Numbered from the stretch's first letter, positions 18,735 through 27,904 are shown. The stretch is DNA of 64,000 nucleotides from Syntrophus aciditrophicus SB (GCF_000013405.1 NC_007759.1:2481001-2545000); one strand, 5' to 3'. A program made the numbers and translations. Notes: a model not told the origin generated them from the sequence alone.

Positions 18735-21700
18735 ATGAAGCACGGTGAAGATCCAGGAGAAAGCTCGCTGGAACATTTGAAAGAAAGAGCCAAAGAACTG
18801 GACTGCCTGTATCAGGTAGATGAGATATTGAATAACGGTCGTTTGCCGCTGTCCGAGGTGTTTGAGCGAATCATACTCGTTCTGCCCTCGGGCTTCAGGT
18901 TTCCCGAGCTGTGTCATGCCGAGATTACCTGTGAAAACCACAAATACCGGTCCCCTGGATTTGTAACCGGTCTTCAGATTGCGGAAGGCGCGGACATTAT
19001 TTCCGAAGGAAGGGCGGTGGGAAGAATTGAAGTCGTCTATATCGGAGAAGTTCCGTTGACGGAAGATGGCTACTTTCTTGAAAAGGAACGGAAACTCATC
19101 AAGACCGTAGCCGACCGCATCGGATACACAATATTTTATCGCCACACGGAGCAGATGGTTCGCGAGTGGAGGGCGTCAACAAAGGAAGGCGCTGAAAAAC
19201 GAGGCTCCGGCATCGAATGGATGGCAATAATTGAGCTTTTGCAGAAAACGGACCAGGATACGCTTCTCTATGTGTGCAGAAAGATGATCAATCATCTCTG
19301 CTCGCGCGGGATCAGCGAGGCGGGACAGGAATTGTGTTCGCTGAATTTTGGTTCAAAGGTGTTCTTCACCATGGGTGAAACAAATTCCCCAAGCCAGAAA
19401 CTTCCACTGGGAGATCTTGCTAAAATAAGCGAACAGACTTTTTCCATTGCTTCCAGGAACATGAGCGATAGCGAGATCTCGACGAGACTTATGAAGTGGC
19501 TGCAGGAAACAAAGGCCTACTCGCTTATCAAGGCAGTTGACCGCATCGATGTCTCTTTGGGAGAAGTCGTAGAGGCAGTGAACCGCTACAGCAATACCGC
19601 CGGCGCAATCAATATGCTCGATTTTCCCACGGAGCGGTGGCTCAAGGTCTCGTTGATCCGCCGTTTTCTATCGGACAAGCTTGAGTTCATACGAGTTGCA
19701 CAGCAGTATCTTGAGATCGGTGATTTTGACGATATTGCCCGACGGCTCATCTACCCCGTCGGAAGTCGTGGGACAATCGGCGGTAAAGGGACTGGCATGT
19801 TTCTGGCCGGGAAAATTCTGAAGCGGGAAAGTGAAGAGACGCCTTTATTCAATGCCATTAAGGTTCCAAAAACCTGGTATATCACTACAGATGAGATGAG
19901 GGAGTTCCTGCACTACAATAATCTCCTGGGGTTGAATGAACAGAGATACCGCGATCTTTACGAGATCAGGATCGATTATCCCAATGTCATACAAATGATG
20001 AAGAATTCGAATTTCCCAGCGAGCATCATCAAGAGCCTTGCCATGGCGCTGGACGATTTCGGGGACAGCCCTCTCATCGTAAGAAGTTCAAGTCTTCTTG
20101 AGGATCAAAGCGGTGCAGCCTTTTCAGGCAAGTACAAGAGCCTGTTTCTTGCTAATCAGGGGACAAAGAAGGATCGCCTGGAAGATCTGACAAATGCAAT
20201 CATCGAGGTGTACGCATCAATCTACAGCCCCGATTCGGTTCAGTACAGGGCAGAAAGAGGTCTGCTCGATTATCCTGAGGAAATGGGCATCATGATCCAG
20301 GAGGTTGTCGGAAAGAGAATCGGACCATACTACTTTCCGCTCTATGGAGGCGTTGCCTTCAGCAACAATGAATTCCGCTGGTCACCGAGAATCAAACGCA
20401 GCGATGGGATCATCCGTCTCGTACCCGGCCTGGGCACACGCGCGGTAGATCGGCTGAGCGATGATTTCCCCGTCATGCTTGCTCCTGGACAACCCGGGCT
20501 GCGCGTCAACACTGTCCCGGAGGAAATCAAGAGGTATTCCCCCACAAAGCTCGACGTAATCAATCTCGAAAAGAACACCTTCGAAACGGTGGAGATCTCT
20601 TCGTTTCTTAAAAGTTACGGACACCTCATACCGGATGTCCATGAAATGGTTTCTGTCTATAAGGAAGACTATGTTGTAACACCTTCCACATTCGATATTG
20701 ATTTTGAACACGACGATCTGATCGTGACGTTTGAAGGGCTCATAAAGAACACTTCCTTCGTAAAGAAACTGAACGGTATACTGAAGACGCTCGAGGATAA
20801 ACTCAAAACACCGGTTGATGTCGAGTTTGCCTCTGATGGAAAAGATTTCTATCTTCTGCAGTGCCGGCCGCAAAGCTTTCGGGAAGACGGCACCCCGGCG
20901 GCCATTCCCAAGGATATCCCGGAAAAGGATGTGCTCTTTTCTGCTAAACGATACATATCAAACGGAAACCTGCAGGACATATCGCACATCGTATATGTGG
21001 ATCCGGAGGGCTATGACGGCCTGCAGCAGCGGGACGATCTGATAGCTGTGGGCAGGGCTGTCAGTTTACTCAACACCATGCTGCCGAAGCGCAGCTTCAT
21101 TCTTATGGGACCCGGACGATGGGGGAGTCGCGGAGACATAAAGTTGGGGGTGCAGGTGACCTATTCCGACATAAGCAATACCGCGGCCCTCATCGAAATC
21201 GCCCGCATGAAGTCGAATTCCCTTCCCGAGCTTTCCTTCGGCACCCATTTCTTCCAGGATCTTGTCGAGGCGAACATCCGTTATCTCCCCCTCTATCCTG
21301 ACGATGAGGGGATCCTGTTCAACGAAAGTTTTCTGAGGAGGGCGAAAAGCGTTTTTGCTGAGATCCTGCCGGATTTCAGACGTCTGGATGATGTGATAAG
21401 GGTCATTGACGTAGCCGATGCGACGGATGGAAAAGTACTGAGAGTGTCAATGAACGCGGATCTGGAAGAAGCCATTGGTTACTTTGCGCCCCATTCGAGA
21501 AAGTTGTCGCACCCTCCCGGCGGGCTTATCCCGAACCGGAATATTCAACGGGATACAGAGGCCTGCTTCGATGACAGATTCTGGCGCTGGCGTTCATACA
21601 TGGCTCAACGCATTGCCGACAGACTCGATCCCGCCCGTTTCGGCGTCAAGGGGATCTACCTGTTCGGAAGCACCAACAGCGGCATGTCGGGTCCCGGAAG

Positions 21701-21944
21701 CGACATAGATCTGCTCATTCACTTCGACGGTACTGAGGAGCAGCGCACAGATCTGCTGAATTGGCTCGAAGGATGGAGCATTTCCCTGGCGGAAATGAAC
21801 TATCTCAAAACCGGTTATACTTCAAATGGGCTGCTTGATGTGCATATCGTCACTGATGCAGATATTTCAAAGAAAACCTCTTACGCAGTAAAAATTGGCG
21901 CCATCACTGACCCGGCTCAGCCTTTAAAGCTGATGAAAAAATGA
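18735..21944 (+). CDS. GAF-like / PPDK-type ATP-grasp / nucleotidyltransferase fusion protein
   Basis: 1069 residues, soluble. About 1-140 is a GAF-like sensor region (LYQVDEILNNGRLPLSEVFE). From about 345 comes a pyruvate-phosphate-dikinase/PEP-synthase N-terminal ATP-grasp domain: GGKGTGMFLAG near 349, VRSSSLLEDQSGAAFSGKY, VPGLGTRAVDR and YLLQCRPQS near 706. The phosphohistidine swivel and PEP-binding barrel of true PEP synthase are absent. About 735-930 is an unassigned conserved-looking region (LMGPGRWGSRGD). The C-terminus has a polymerase-beta-type nucleotidyltransferase with GSTNSGMSGPGSDIDLLI near 977. ATG 18735 follows AAGGTGG; a TTG one codon earlier is less likely. The gene lies between gdhA and a metallophosphoesterase. 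The reaction is unknown; the domains suggest nucleotide-dependent modification of a protein or metabolite under ligand control. Confidence 0.85.
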   Translation: MKHGEDPGESSLEHLKERAKELDCLYQVDEILNNGRLPLSEVFERIILVLPSGFRFPELCHAEITCENHKYRSPGFVTGLQIAEGADIISEGRAVGRIEVVYIGEVPLTEDGYFLEKERKLIKTVADRIGYTIFYRHTEQMVREWRASTKEGAEKRGSGIEWMAIIELLQKTDQDTLLYVCRKMINHLCSRGISEAGQELCSLNFGSKVFFTMGETNSPSQKLPLGDLAKISEQTFSIASRNMSDSEISTRLMKWLQETKAYSLIKAVDRIDVSLGEVVEAVNRYSNTAGAINMLDFPTERWLKVSLIRRFLSDKLEFIRVAQQYLEIGDFDDIARRLIYPVGSRGTIGGKGTGMFLAGKILKRESEETPLFNAIKVPKTWYITTDEMREFLHYNNLLGLNEQRYRDLYEIRIDYPNVIQMMKNSNFPASIIKSLAMALDDFGDSPLIVRSSSLLEDQSGAAFSGKYKSLFLANQGTKKDRLEDLTNAIIEVYASIYSPDSVQYRAERGLLDYPEEMGIMIQEVVGKRIGPYYFPLYGGVAFSNNEFRWSPRIKRSDGIIRLVPGLGTRAVDRLSDDFPVMLAPGQPGLRVNTVPEEIKRYSPTKLDVINLEKNTFETVEISSFLKSYGHLIPDVHEMVSVYKEDYVVTPSTFDIDFEHDDLIVTFEGLIKNTSFVKKLNGILKTLEDKLKTPVDVEFASDGKDFYLLQCRPQSFREDGTPAAIPKDIPEKDVLFSAKRYISNGNLQDISHIVYVDPEGYDGLQQRDDLIAVGRAVSLLNTMLPKRSFILMGPGRWGSRGDIKLGVQVTYSDISNTAALIEIARMKSNSLPELSFGTHFFQDLVEANIRYLPLYPDDEGILFNESFLRRAKSVFAEILPDFRRLDDVIRVIDVADATDGKVLRVSMNADLEEAIGYFAPHSRKLSHPPGGLIPNRNIQRDTEACFDDRFWRWRSYMAQRIADRLDPARFGVKGIYLFGSTNSGMSGPGSDIDLLIHFDGTEEQRTDLLNWLEGWSISLAEMNYLKTGYTSNGLLDVHIVTDADISKKTSYAVKIGAITDPAQPLKLMKK

Positions 21945-22008
21945 AGAAAATGGGTTTGAGGATAAGAAGCTGCCGTCCAAAAGACGGCCGCCGGAGAGCG
22001 TGATACGG

Positions 22009-22863
22009 ATGGCACGCGATCTGAGGATACTCCATACCGCCGATCTCCACGGCAACCTGCGCCACTATCAGAAACTCCTCTCTTTAGCGGAAACAGAGGA
22101 AGTCAACTGCATCGTCATCGGCGGCGATCTCCTTCCAAAAGGACACTCACTGAATGTCCTGATTGAAGTGCAGAAGAAATTCATCGTCGAACATCTCAGG
22201 CCGCTGTTTAAAAAGTTCAGAGAGGTCAACCGTGAAAAGTCGATCTATCTGATGATGGGAAATGACGACTTTGCGGTTAATATGGACCAGCTCGAAAAGA
22301 TGGAAGCTGAAGGACTCATCAAGCTGCTCCATCTCCGGACGCATCCTCTGACAGACAGCCTTTCCATAGCGGGATACGGGTGTGTGCCGCCCACCCCTTT
22401 TCTGATAAAAGACTGGGAGAGGCTGGACTGCGGCCGTGCTGCGGTTCCGGCGCGCTCTTATCAGGCATGCAGCAGCACGCCTGACGGCATCGCCCCTATC
22501 GATGCCCGCGACTGGTTCCTCTCACACAACACGATCAGCGAGGATCTCGATATGCTGGCGAGGCTGTCCGATCCGGCAAGCACGGTCTATGTGACGCACT
22601 CGCCTCCCTTTTGCACCGCGCTCGATGTGCTCATTAACGGACGACATGCAGGAAGCCGTTCAGTACGGCGTTTTATTGAAGAGTACGCACCTCCTCTTAC
22701 CCTGCACGGCCACATTCATGAATCTTATCATATGACAAAGGAGCTGGCGAACCGCATCGGCGGCACCCTCTGCATCAATGCCGGCCAGACCGAAGCCATT
22801 CTCCATGCCGTTATCATTGACCTCCCTGGATATCTGGTCCGACTGGCACGATCTTTTCCTTGA
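22009..22863 (+). CDS. Calcineurin-like metallophosphoesterase
   Basis: 284 residues. All the metal-binding motifs of the family are present: HTADLHGN (DxH), IVIGGDLLPKG (GD), MMGNDDF (GND), VTHSPPF (H) and LHGHIHES (GHxH). No signal peptide, so it is cytoplasmic. It should hydrolyse a phosphoester, but the substrate cannot be deduced. It lies 64 bases after the ATP-grasp/nucleotidyltransferase gene, and a small hairpin (GCCGTC/GACGGC near 21972) sits in the gap. The two look like a modification/removal pair. ATG 22009 has GGAGAG about 10 bases upstream; GTG 22000 is too close to that site. Confidence 0.88.
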   Translation: MARDLRILHTADLHGNLRHYQKLLSLAETEEVNCIVIGGDLLPKGHSLNVLIEVQKKFIVEHLRPLFKKFREVNREKSIYLMMGNDDFAVNMDQLEKMEAEGLIKLLHLRTHPLTDSLSIAGYGCVPPTPFLIKDWERLDCGRAAVPARSYQACSSTPDGIAPIDARDWFLSHNTISEDLDMLARLSDPASTVYVTHSPPFCTALDVLINGRHAGSRSVRRFIEEYAPPLTLHGHIHESYHMTKELANRIGGTLCINAGQTEAILHAVIIDLPGYLVRLARSFP

Positions 22864-23039
22864 TGCGAACACAGCAGGATTTGATCGCGCCTGACACAGA
22901 GACGCAACCCTGCGCCAGGCGCGATCAAAGGTTGCAGAACAGCAAAGCGGCGAGTCGATTCATCAAAAAAACAGCCGACGTGATACTTCTCTTCCGTAAT
23001 GACAGGACACAGCGTCAATATCTTGCAGCCAAAATCCCC

Positions 23040-23068
23040 TTGACTCACAAAATCCTTCTCCATATAAC
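23040..23068 (+). promoter_or_regulatory. Sigma-70-type promoter
   Basis: TTGACT at 23040-23045 and TATAAC at 23063-23068 with a 17-base spacer, about 48 bases before the start codon at 23116. The flanks resemble the promoter at 17254 (CCTTGACT...CCTT...CATATA). Confidence 0.7.
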
Positions 23069-23115
23069 ACCATGAAGATTAATCCCGTCCGGTTCTCAAT
23101 GGAAAGTTAAATAAT

Positions 23116-23445
23116 ATGCCTGTGTATTTACAAATATTCCTCTGGGTTGCCGCCTTTGTCGTCTTTGTCTTGCTGGCCATGTATGCAGGAGGATTTGCCG
23201 TGCGACAAGCGTGCTTCAAGCTCATCGCCGAAATGGATGAGGCTGGAGCCTTCAGCGCGGCCAAGGCGATCAATCTTCAGGACGAACGGAAAAATATCTT
23301 CCGTGTAGGCACGGGAAATATACGCCCCAAAGCGCTCAACATCCTGATCGCCGACAAAATCGTCATGAAAACAGGCAATGGCAGATATTATCTGGACAAA
23401 GACAAGCTTGCCCAATTGAAAACTCAGTTAAAAAATGATTTTTAA
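23116..23445 (+). CDS. Small membrane-anchored hypothetical protein
   Basis: 109 residues. One N-terminal membrane helix (about 5-28, FLWVAAFVVFVLLAMYAGG) is followed by a soluble domain of about 75 residues with AGAFSAAKAINL and KALNILIADKIVMKTGNGRYYL. The latter looks like a small winged-helix-type fold ending in a beta hairpin. No family recognised. A good promoter lies immediately upstream. The orientation and partner are unknown. Confidence 0.65.
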   Translation: MPVYLQIFLWVAAFVVFVLLAMYAGGFAVRQACFKLIAEMDEAGAFSAAKAINLQDERKNIFRVGTGNIRPKALNILIADKIVMKTGNGRYYLDKDKLAQLKTQLKNDF

Positions 23446-23550
23446 ACTGAGCCTCTCCTATGGTGTGACTGAGCATTCCCACACGGGAAACTGCCCCGCT
23501 GCTCAACTTGATTGTTGTTCTGCACGAATCAGATCATGGAGTAGATGCCA

Positions 23551-23832
23551 ATGAAGCTCAACATAAAGGCAATTGCACTGATCAGCGGCATATTATGGGG
23601 CATGGGACTGTTTTTCATTACCTGGTGCATGATCATATTCGATGGATGTGCAGCGGGACCGACTCTCATTGGAAGGATGTACCGTGGTTACACGATAACC
23701 CCTGTCGGCAGCGTCATAGGGTTGGCATGGGCGTTTTTCGATGGCCTGCTTGGCGGCGCGGCATTTGCCTGGCTCTACAATAAAATAACCGATTTCTTTG
23801 ATCCCGGCCTTCGGAAGGGCCGCAACAGTTGA
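23551..23832 (+). CDS. Small membrane protein of the 'bacteriophage holin'-annotated family
   Basis: 93 residues with two hydrophobic segments (about 8-30 and 53-80) and a conserved-looking middle (GPTLIGRMYRGYTITPVGSVIG). Similar small chromosomal proteins are commonly labelled bacteriophage holin, but no phage genes surround this one and a lysis function is unsupported. ATG 23551 has TGGAG 9 bases upstream; the ATG two codons earlier is too close. It may be co-transcribed with the following exporter gene, 105 bases downstream. Confidence 0.65.
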   Translation: MKLNIKAIALISGILWGMGLFFITWCMIIFDGCAAGPTLIGRMYRGYTITPVGSVIGLAWAFFDGLLGGAAFAWLYNKITDFFDPGLRKGRNS

Positions 23833-23937
23833 TCTGATCTCTATCGGAGAACTTGTCGATTATGGCCATGGACAGCCTCATTCCACTGTTGACGATCAGA
23901 TTTGTATCGGGCCCCGATTATTCTGAAAGGTATCTTC

Positions 23938-24258
23938 ATGGACTGGATTATTATCGTACTCGCTGGATTATTTGAGACCGGATGGGCAATTGGCCTTAAA
24001 TACACCGACGGCTTTACCCGCTTATGGCCAACCGTCGGCACCGTTTTTTCAATGGTAATCAGCCTTGCTCTGCTCGGCATTGCAATGAAATCAATCCCGG
24101 TCGGTACAGCCTATGCCGTCTGGGTAGGCATTGGTGCTGTCGGTACGGCAATGCTGGGCATTGTCTTACTTGGTGAACCGGTCAATTCCGGACGGATATT
24201 AAGCCTGGCACTTATCATTGCGGGCATTGTCGGCCTCAAGCTGACGACTCAATCCTGA
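23938..24258 (+). CDS. sugE: SMR-family transporter, Gdx/SugE type
   Basis: 106 residues with four membrane helices. It starts [20 protein letters not shown], with the glutamate (residue 13) used for proton/substrate exchange, followed by [32 protein letters not shown] and [13 protein letters not shown]. These segments are closer to SugE/Gdx guanidinium exporters than to EmrE-type drug exporters. ATG 23938 follows AAGG at 8 bases; 12 upstream residues in the frame are not family-like. I looked for guanidine riboswitch motifs in the short leader and found none. Confidence 0.87.
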   Translation: MDWIIIVLAGLFETGWAIGLKYTDGFTRLWPTVGTVFSMVISLALLGIAMKSIPVGTAYAVWVGIGAVGTAMLGIVLLGEPVNSGRILSLALIIAGIVGLKLTTQS

Positions 24259-24541
24259 AGAGGAAATGGGTTTTTCTCCACTTCCCCGATCACCCAGTAT
24301 TGAGTTCTGCGCAGCAGACTCCTCATCATTCCTTACACTTTCCCGAGTAAAAAGCCGACGGGTAGATTTTCAGAGCAGTTGACTGAAACCCGGGTGCTGC
24401 AATTTCTGATCAGATGATTTTTCAATTCGCTGTCCTGTGCCAATTGATTCTGAATCTTATCGAGGTTATGCCTTTAGAGAAGGGCTGTTCCAAGACAGGG
24501 AGACATTATGAATCATCAAACGATAGCATGTGTAAGCTCCA

Positions 24542-24793
24542 TTAATGACACCCCTCAGAGAATCCCGAAAAATCCGTGTTTAATTCTGCGAGAAGCGCAA
24601 CGACCTGTTGTCGTTCGGATTCAAGAATATTAAGGGCTTTCCGACGGTCTTCAACAGTGATTGGTGTATTGGCTACTTCTTCCTGACTGGCGCCATCTGC
24701 TTCCATTTGTTTTTGTCGGGTTCTTCTCATAGCTTGGGCAATTTCCATGACGATTTCGGTAAAAATATATTCGTTAAGAAGTTCTGTTTTCAT
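24542..24793 (-). CDS. Small hypothetical protein, charged helical
   Basis: 83 residues, MKTELLNEYIFTEIVMEIAQ then RKALNILESERQQVVALLAEL; entirely helical in appearance, acidic, no cysteines of note and no membrane segment. A good ribosome binding site (GGGA, 5 bases before ATG 24793) supports translation and rules out a longer frame from 24853. Not recognised. Confidence 0.5.
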   Translation of the reverse strand: MKTELLNEYIFTEIVMEIAQAMRRTRQKQMEADGASQEEVANTPITVEDRRKALNILESERQQVVALLAELNTDFSGFSEGCH

Positions 24794-25133
24794 AAGAGTC
24801 CCTTTCAATAAATTATTATTGCCGTCATTATCACAGGTTTCCAACGGGAACAAGAAAACACTCAGATCATTTTAAACTGTCAGCATCAGAGTCGCTTTCT
24901 GCCCTTATAGAAAAAATCGATTATGTCATTTATTTTTGACTGGAGCCTGTCCGTAAATTCGCAAAATATCTCTTGTGATCGCACCTGTCTCGATGTTGTT
25001 ATGGGAAAGAAAGGTCCAGCAGCGGAATCGGTCCTTGTCTTAACTCGCACGAAGCACTGTACAAAGCGGGTGGCCATGCAGATGAGAGCGGCCGGTTTTC
25101 CCGCATGAATTCAAGCGCGTTCAGTCAAAGCCT
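24794..25133. other. Intergenic gap
   Basis: 340 bases between the small helical protein and fdhD. Short overlapping open frames occur on both strands, but none has a ribosome binding site or recognisable protein. No hairpin with a T-run was found after fdhD. Confidence 0.4.
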
Positions 25134-25895
25134 TTAAAGTATTCTCCGCTCCCCGCTGTAGATCTCGCCGCGGCCGCCCCTCAGTCTGCCTACCAGCGTT
25201 ATGTTGGTCACTCTGGCCAGCTTGACAGCCTGATTCGTGGGCCCGCCGAGGGCGGCGATAACAGGGATTCTGGCCCTGAGCACCTTAGAGAATATCTCAG
25301 ACGATACTCTGCCGGTCGTCAGCAGTATTTTATCTGCCATCCCTGTTCCTGCGGCCAGTGATGCCCCGATCACCTTGTCGATCGCATTGTGCCTTCCAAT
25401 ATCCTCCCTGGTTACATAGATCTCTTCAGATGATGCAAGCGCGGCCCCATGGACGCCACCCGTGTCGCAATATTCCGTCTGCCTTGAAAGAAATTGCTTC
25501 ATCAGGCAGACCAGCTTTTCCGCCGTAATCTCCAATCCGTTCGAAAGAGCTGTCTTTCCGATCACATCAATGGGATTGTGAAAAATGACCCCCTTGCCAC
25601 AACCGGATGTGTAGATGCGTTTAAATACGAAATCCTTGAGATTGCCTTCAAATTCCGCAACAACCCGAAAGCGTTCCATATCGATATAAAGGGATCTGAT
25701 TCCCGATATCTCAGCAATCATGCCGGAAGTAAAAAGAAAGCCCCTTGCCAGGTCGTCAATATGGAAGGGACTTGCGAGAATCGTCGCAATCTCGCTTCCG
25801 TTGACTTCAATGGTAAGTGGAACCTCTTCGCTTACACCCTTCTCGATTCCCGTCAGTCCCTCGGGTGTTATTTTTACTATCTCAAATTTTTCCAT
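25134..25895 (-). CDS. fdhD: Formate dehydrogenase accessory sulfurtransferase
   Basis: 253 residues. FdhD passes sulfur from IscS to the molybdenum/tungsten-bisPGD cofactor of formate dehydrogenase. Family segments seen: EEVPLTIEVNG, SPFHIDDLARGFL, TSGCGKG (reactive-cysteine loop), TGGVHGAAL, REDIGRHNAIDKVIG, TTGRVSSE and GPTNQAV. The loop keeps one cysteine; the second cysteine of the enterobacterial CxxC is glycine. ATG 25895 follows GGAGG at 8 bases, which excludes the longer frame that would run into the iscU remnant. It is the last gene of the sulfur cluster, downstream of iscS, its known donor in E. coli. Confidence 0.93.
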   Translation of the reverse strand: MEKFEIVKITPEGLTGIEKGVSEEVPLTIEVNGSEIATILASPFHIDDLARGFLFTSGMIAEISGIRSLYIDMERFRVVAEFEGNLKDFVFKRIYTSGCGKGVIFHNPIDVIGKTALSNGLEITAEKLVCLMKQFLSRQTEYCDTGGVHGAALASSEEIYVTREDIGRHNAIDKVIGASLAAGTGMADKILLTTGRVSSEIFSKVLRARIPVIAALGGPTNQAVKLARVTNITLVGRLRGGRGEIYSGERRIL

Positions 25896-25924
25896 TCCGG
25901 GTCCTCCCTGTATACCGGCATTTT

Positions 25925-26116
25925 TTAAGACAAGGTTTTGAACTTGGCATCGGTGATAATGTCTTTCTCCACTTTCAGTGAAAGCTCCATGATATCGCCG
26001 CATTTAGGATTTCCAGCGGTTCCTTTTGCATCGGCGTTTTCCACTTCACGCACATTTCACGGATTTCTGAAGTGATCCATAACCTTTTCATTGTAAACAC
26101 TGCATGCAGCTTCCAT
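25925..26116 (-). pseudogene. iscU: iscU/nifU-like scaffold remnant
   Basis: Reading the minus strand from ATG 26116, which overlaps the iscS stop as TAATG, gives SVYNEKVMDHFRNP, then a TGA where the family has arginine. The same frame then resumes as NVREVENADAKGTAGNPKCGDIM, an unmistakable IscU N-terminal half including the first cluster cysteine (NPKCGD). It runs on to ITDAKFKTLS and a TAA just where the family continues with the second cysteine loop (FGCGSAIASSS). One nonsense codon plus loss of the C-terminal half makes this a decayed gene. Translational coupling to iscS is preserved, so the decay may be recent. An unrelated frame overlapping this DNA has no family resemblance. Confidence 0.85.
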
Positions 26117-27288
26117 TACTTTGCTCCCTGCTTCTTGTATAAGGGTGACATTGCCCGGAGTTTCGCGATGATTGGCGGCAGTACTTTGATGACCTGATCA
26201 ATTTCTTCCTCGGTTGTCGTGCGTCCCAGTGAAAGCCGAAGGGAGCCGTGAGAAAGTTCGTGCGTCATACCGCAGGCTGTTAAAACATGGGACGGCTCAA
26301 GGCTGGTTGATGTGCAGGCGCTTCCGGTGGCGACTGCAATGCCTTCCATATCCAGGTTAAGCAGCGCGGCCTCTCCCTCGACACAGGCGAAGGACATGTT
26401 CACGTTATTGGGGAGTCTCAACTTCGGATGTCCGTTGAGTGTGCTTTCCGGAACGGCTTCGAGCAGAGCGGCGATCAGCTTGTCCCTCAATCGGGATTGC
26501 CGACCGGCCTCTTTCTCCATTTCGGAAGCCGCCAGTTCCACCGCCCTGCTGAATCCGGCTATCCCGGGAGTATCCTGAGTTGAAGCCCTGAGTCTTTTCT
26601 CCTGACCGCCGCCATGCAGCAATGGGGTCATCTGCACGCCCTTTCTGATATAAAGAAGTCCCACTCCTTTTGGGCCGTAAAGTTTATGGGCCGATGCACT
26701 CAGCAGATCGATGTTCATTTCCCGGACATCAATCGGTATATGGCCGAAGGTCTGGATTGCGTCGGTGTGGAAATAGACACCTCTCTCCCGGCAGATGGCG
26801 CCCAGCTCCTTTATGGGTTCAAGAGTTCCGATCTCATTGTTGCCGTGCATGACGCTGACCAGGATCGTCTCCCCCGTGATGGCCTTTTTCAGGTCATCGG
26901 GATCGACCTGCCCGTTATCGTCATTCCGCAGATACGTAACTTTCAATCCCTGCGTTTCAAGGAAGTGAAGGGGCTCGTGAATGGCGTGATGCTCAATCGC
27001 CGTAGTGACAATATGATCACCCTTTCCCCGAAGAGAATAAACGATGCCTTTTATTGCCGTATTATTGCTTTCCGTTCCTGAACCCGTGAAGAAAAGCTCA
27101 TCAGACGAAGCATTTATGAAGCCTGCGATGTTCCGACGCGCGGACTCAATGACGCCTCTTGCCTCCAGTCCGAAGGAATGCAGACTGGAGGGATTGCCGT
27201 ATGTTTCACGGAAGCAGGTCTGTATCGCCTCGATCACCTCAGGAGCTGCCTGGGTCGTTGCCGCGTTATCCAAATAGATCCTGTTCAT
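26116..27288 (-). CDS. iscS: Cysteine desulfurase, NifS/IscS type
   Basis: 390 residues. This PLP enzyme releases sulfur from cysteine as an enzyme persulfide. It starts MNRIYLDNAATTQ; SASAHKLYGPKGVGLLYIRKG carries the PLP lysine (near 205), and the mobile loop ATGSACTSTSLEPSHVL contains the reactive cysteine near 325. It is the hub of this cluster: MnmA and FdhD are known acceptors of IscS sulfur, and an iscU-like gene (now broken) overlaps its stop codon. A true scaffold must be encoded elsewhere if the enzyme also serves Fe-S assembly. Confidence 0.95.
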   Translation of the reverse strand: MNRIYLDNAATTQAAPEVIEAIQTCFRETYGNPSSLHSFGLEARGVIESARRNIAGFINASSDELFFTGSGTESNNTAIKGIVYSLRGKGDHIVTTAIEHHAIHEPLHFLETQGLKVTYLRNDDNGQVDPDDLKKAITGETILVSVMHGNNEIGTLEPIKELGAICRERGVYFHTDAIQTFGHIPIDVREMNIDLLSASAHKLYGPKGVGLLYIRKGVQMTPLLHGGGQEKRLRASTQDTPGIAGFSRAVELAASEMEKEAGRQSRLRDKLIAALLEAVPESTLNGHPKLRLPNNVNMSFACVEGEAALLNLDMEGIAVATGSACTSTSLEPSHVLTACGMTHELSHGSLRLSLGRTTTEEEIDQVIKVLPPIIAKLRAMSPLYKKQGAK

Positions 27289-27350
27289 CGCTGATTCCTC
27301 ACATGTTATCTCAGGGGGATAGAGCTTTTTGCCCCAATCCCCTTTTTTCC

Positions 27351-27803
27351 TCAGGATTCAAGGGTAATTTCATCTCCGACACGAATGACTCCGTCCGAAA
27401 GGACTCTGACGAAAATTCCTTCCCGGGGCATGACGCAGTCACCGATGGTATGAAAGATCGCGCAGCGGTCATGACAAACCTTGCCGATCTGAGAAACTTC
27501 CGTGAGAACCTCCTTGCCGATCTTCAGTTTTGTCCCCAGGGGAAGAAGATGCAGAACAATTCCTTCCGTGGTGAGATTTTCCGCGAAGTCGCCGTAATGG
27601 ATATCCAATCCCTTATTTCTTATTTTCTCGATACTTTCCGTCGCCAGCAGACTGACCTGACGGTTCTGCAAGATACCTCCATGGGCATCCCCTTCAATGC
27701 CGAAATCCGCGATGAGTCGACACTCTTCCGCGGGATCTTTTTTGGCGCCGACCTTTTTCCCGATATTTATCGATAAGATTTTTCCTGCTGACAATGTTCC
27801 CAC
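27351..27803 (-). CDS. MOSC-domain protein
   Basis: 150 residues, a single stand-alone MOSC domain (GKILSINIGKKVGAKKDP, IEGDAHGG, RQVSLLATESI, YGDFAENLTTEG, GKVCHDRCAIF). MOSC domains are found at the C-terminus of molybdenum cofactor sulfurases and bind or carry sulfur, and the conserved cysteine in KVCHDRC could hold a persulfide. GTG 27803 is chosen: AAGGAG lies 9 bases upstream, and a longer frame would overlap cysK. It sits between cysK and iscS and just ahead of fdhD, so a role in sulfuration of molybdenum/tungsten cofactors is a reasonable inference. Confidence 0.88.
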   Translation of the reverse strand: MGTLSAGKILSINIGKKVGAKKDPAEECRLIADFGIEGDAHGGILQNRQVSLLATESIEKIRNKGLDIHYGDFAENLTTEGIVLHLLPLGTKLKIGKEVLTEVSQIGKVCHDRCAIFHTIGDCVMPREGIFVRVLSDGVIRVGDEITLES

Positions 27804-27904
27804 TTCTTTTTTCTCCTTTTTCACCTGTTGGCGTTTTATTGTGTAAAACCCATGCTGATCTGTCCGCAAGTGTCGGAAGGCTTCAGCCGACTTCCGAATG
27901 GCGA

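Noticed and set aside
23833-23937. Guanidine riboswitch in front of the SugE-type gene
   Set aside because: None of the conserved ACGR loops or ykkC core motifs were seen.
26057-26059. TGA in the iscU remnant as selenocysteine
   Set aside because: The family has arginine, not cysteine, at this position, and the frame is also truncated before the second cluster cysteine, so decay is the better reading.
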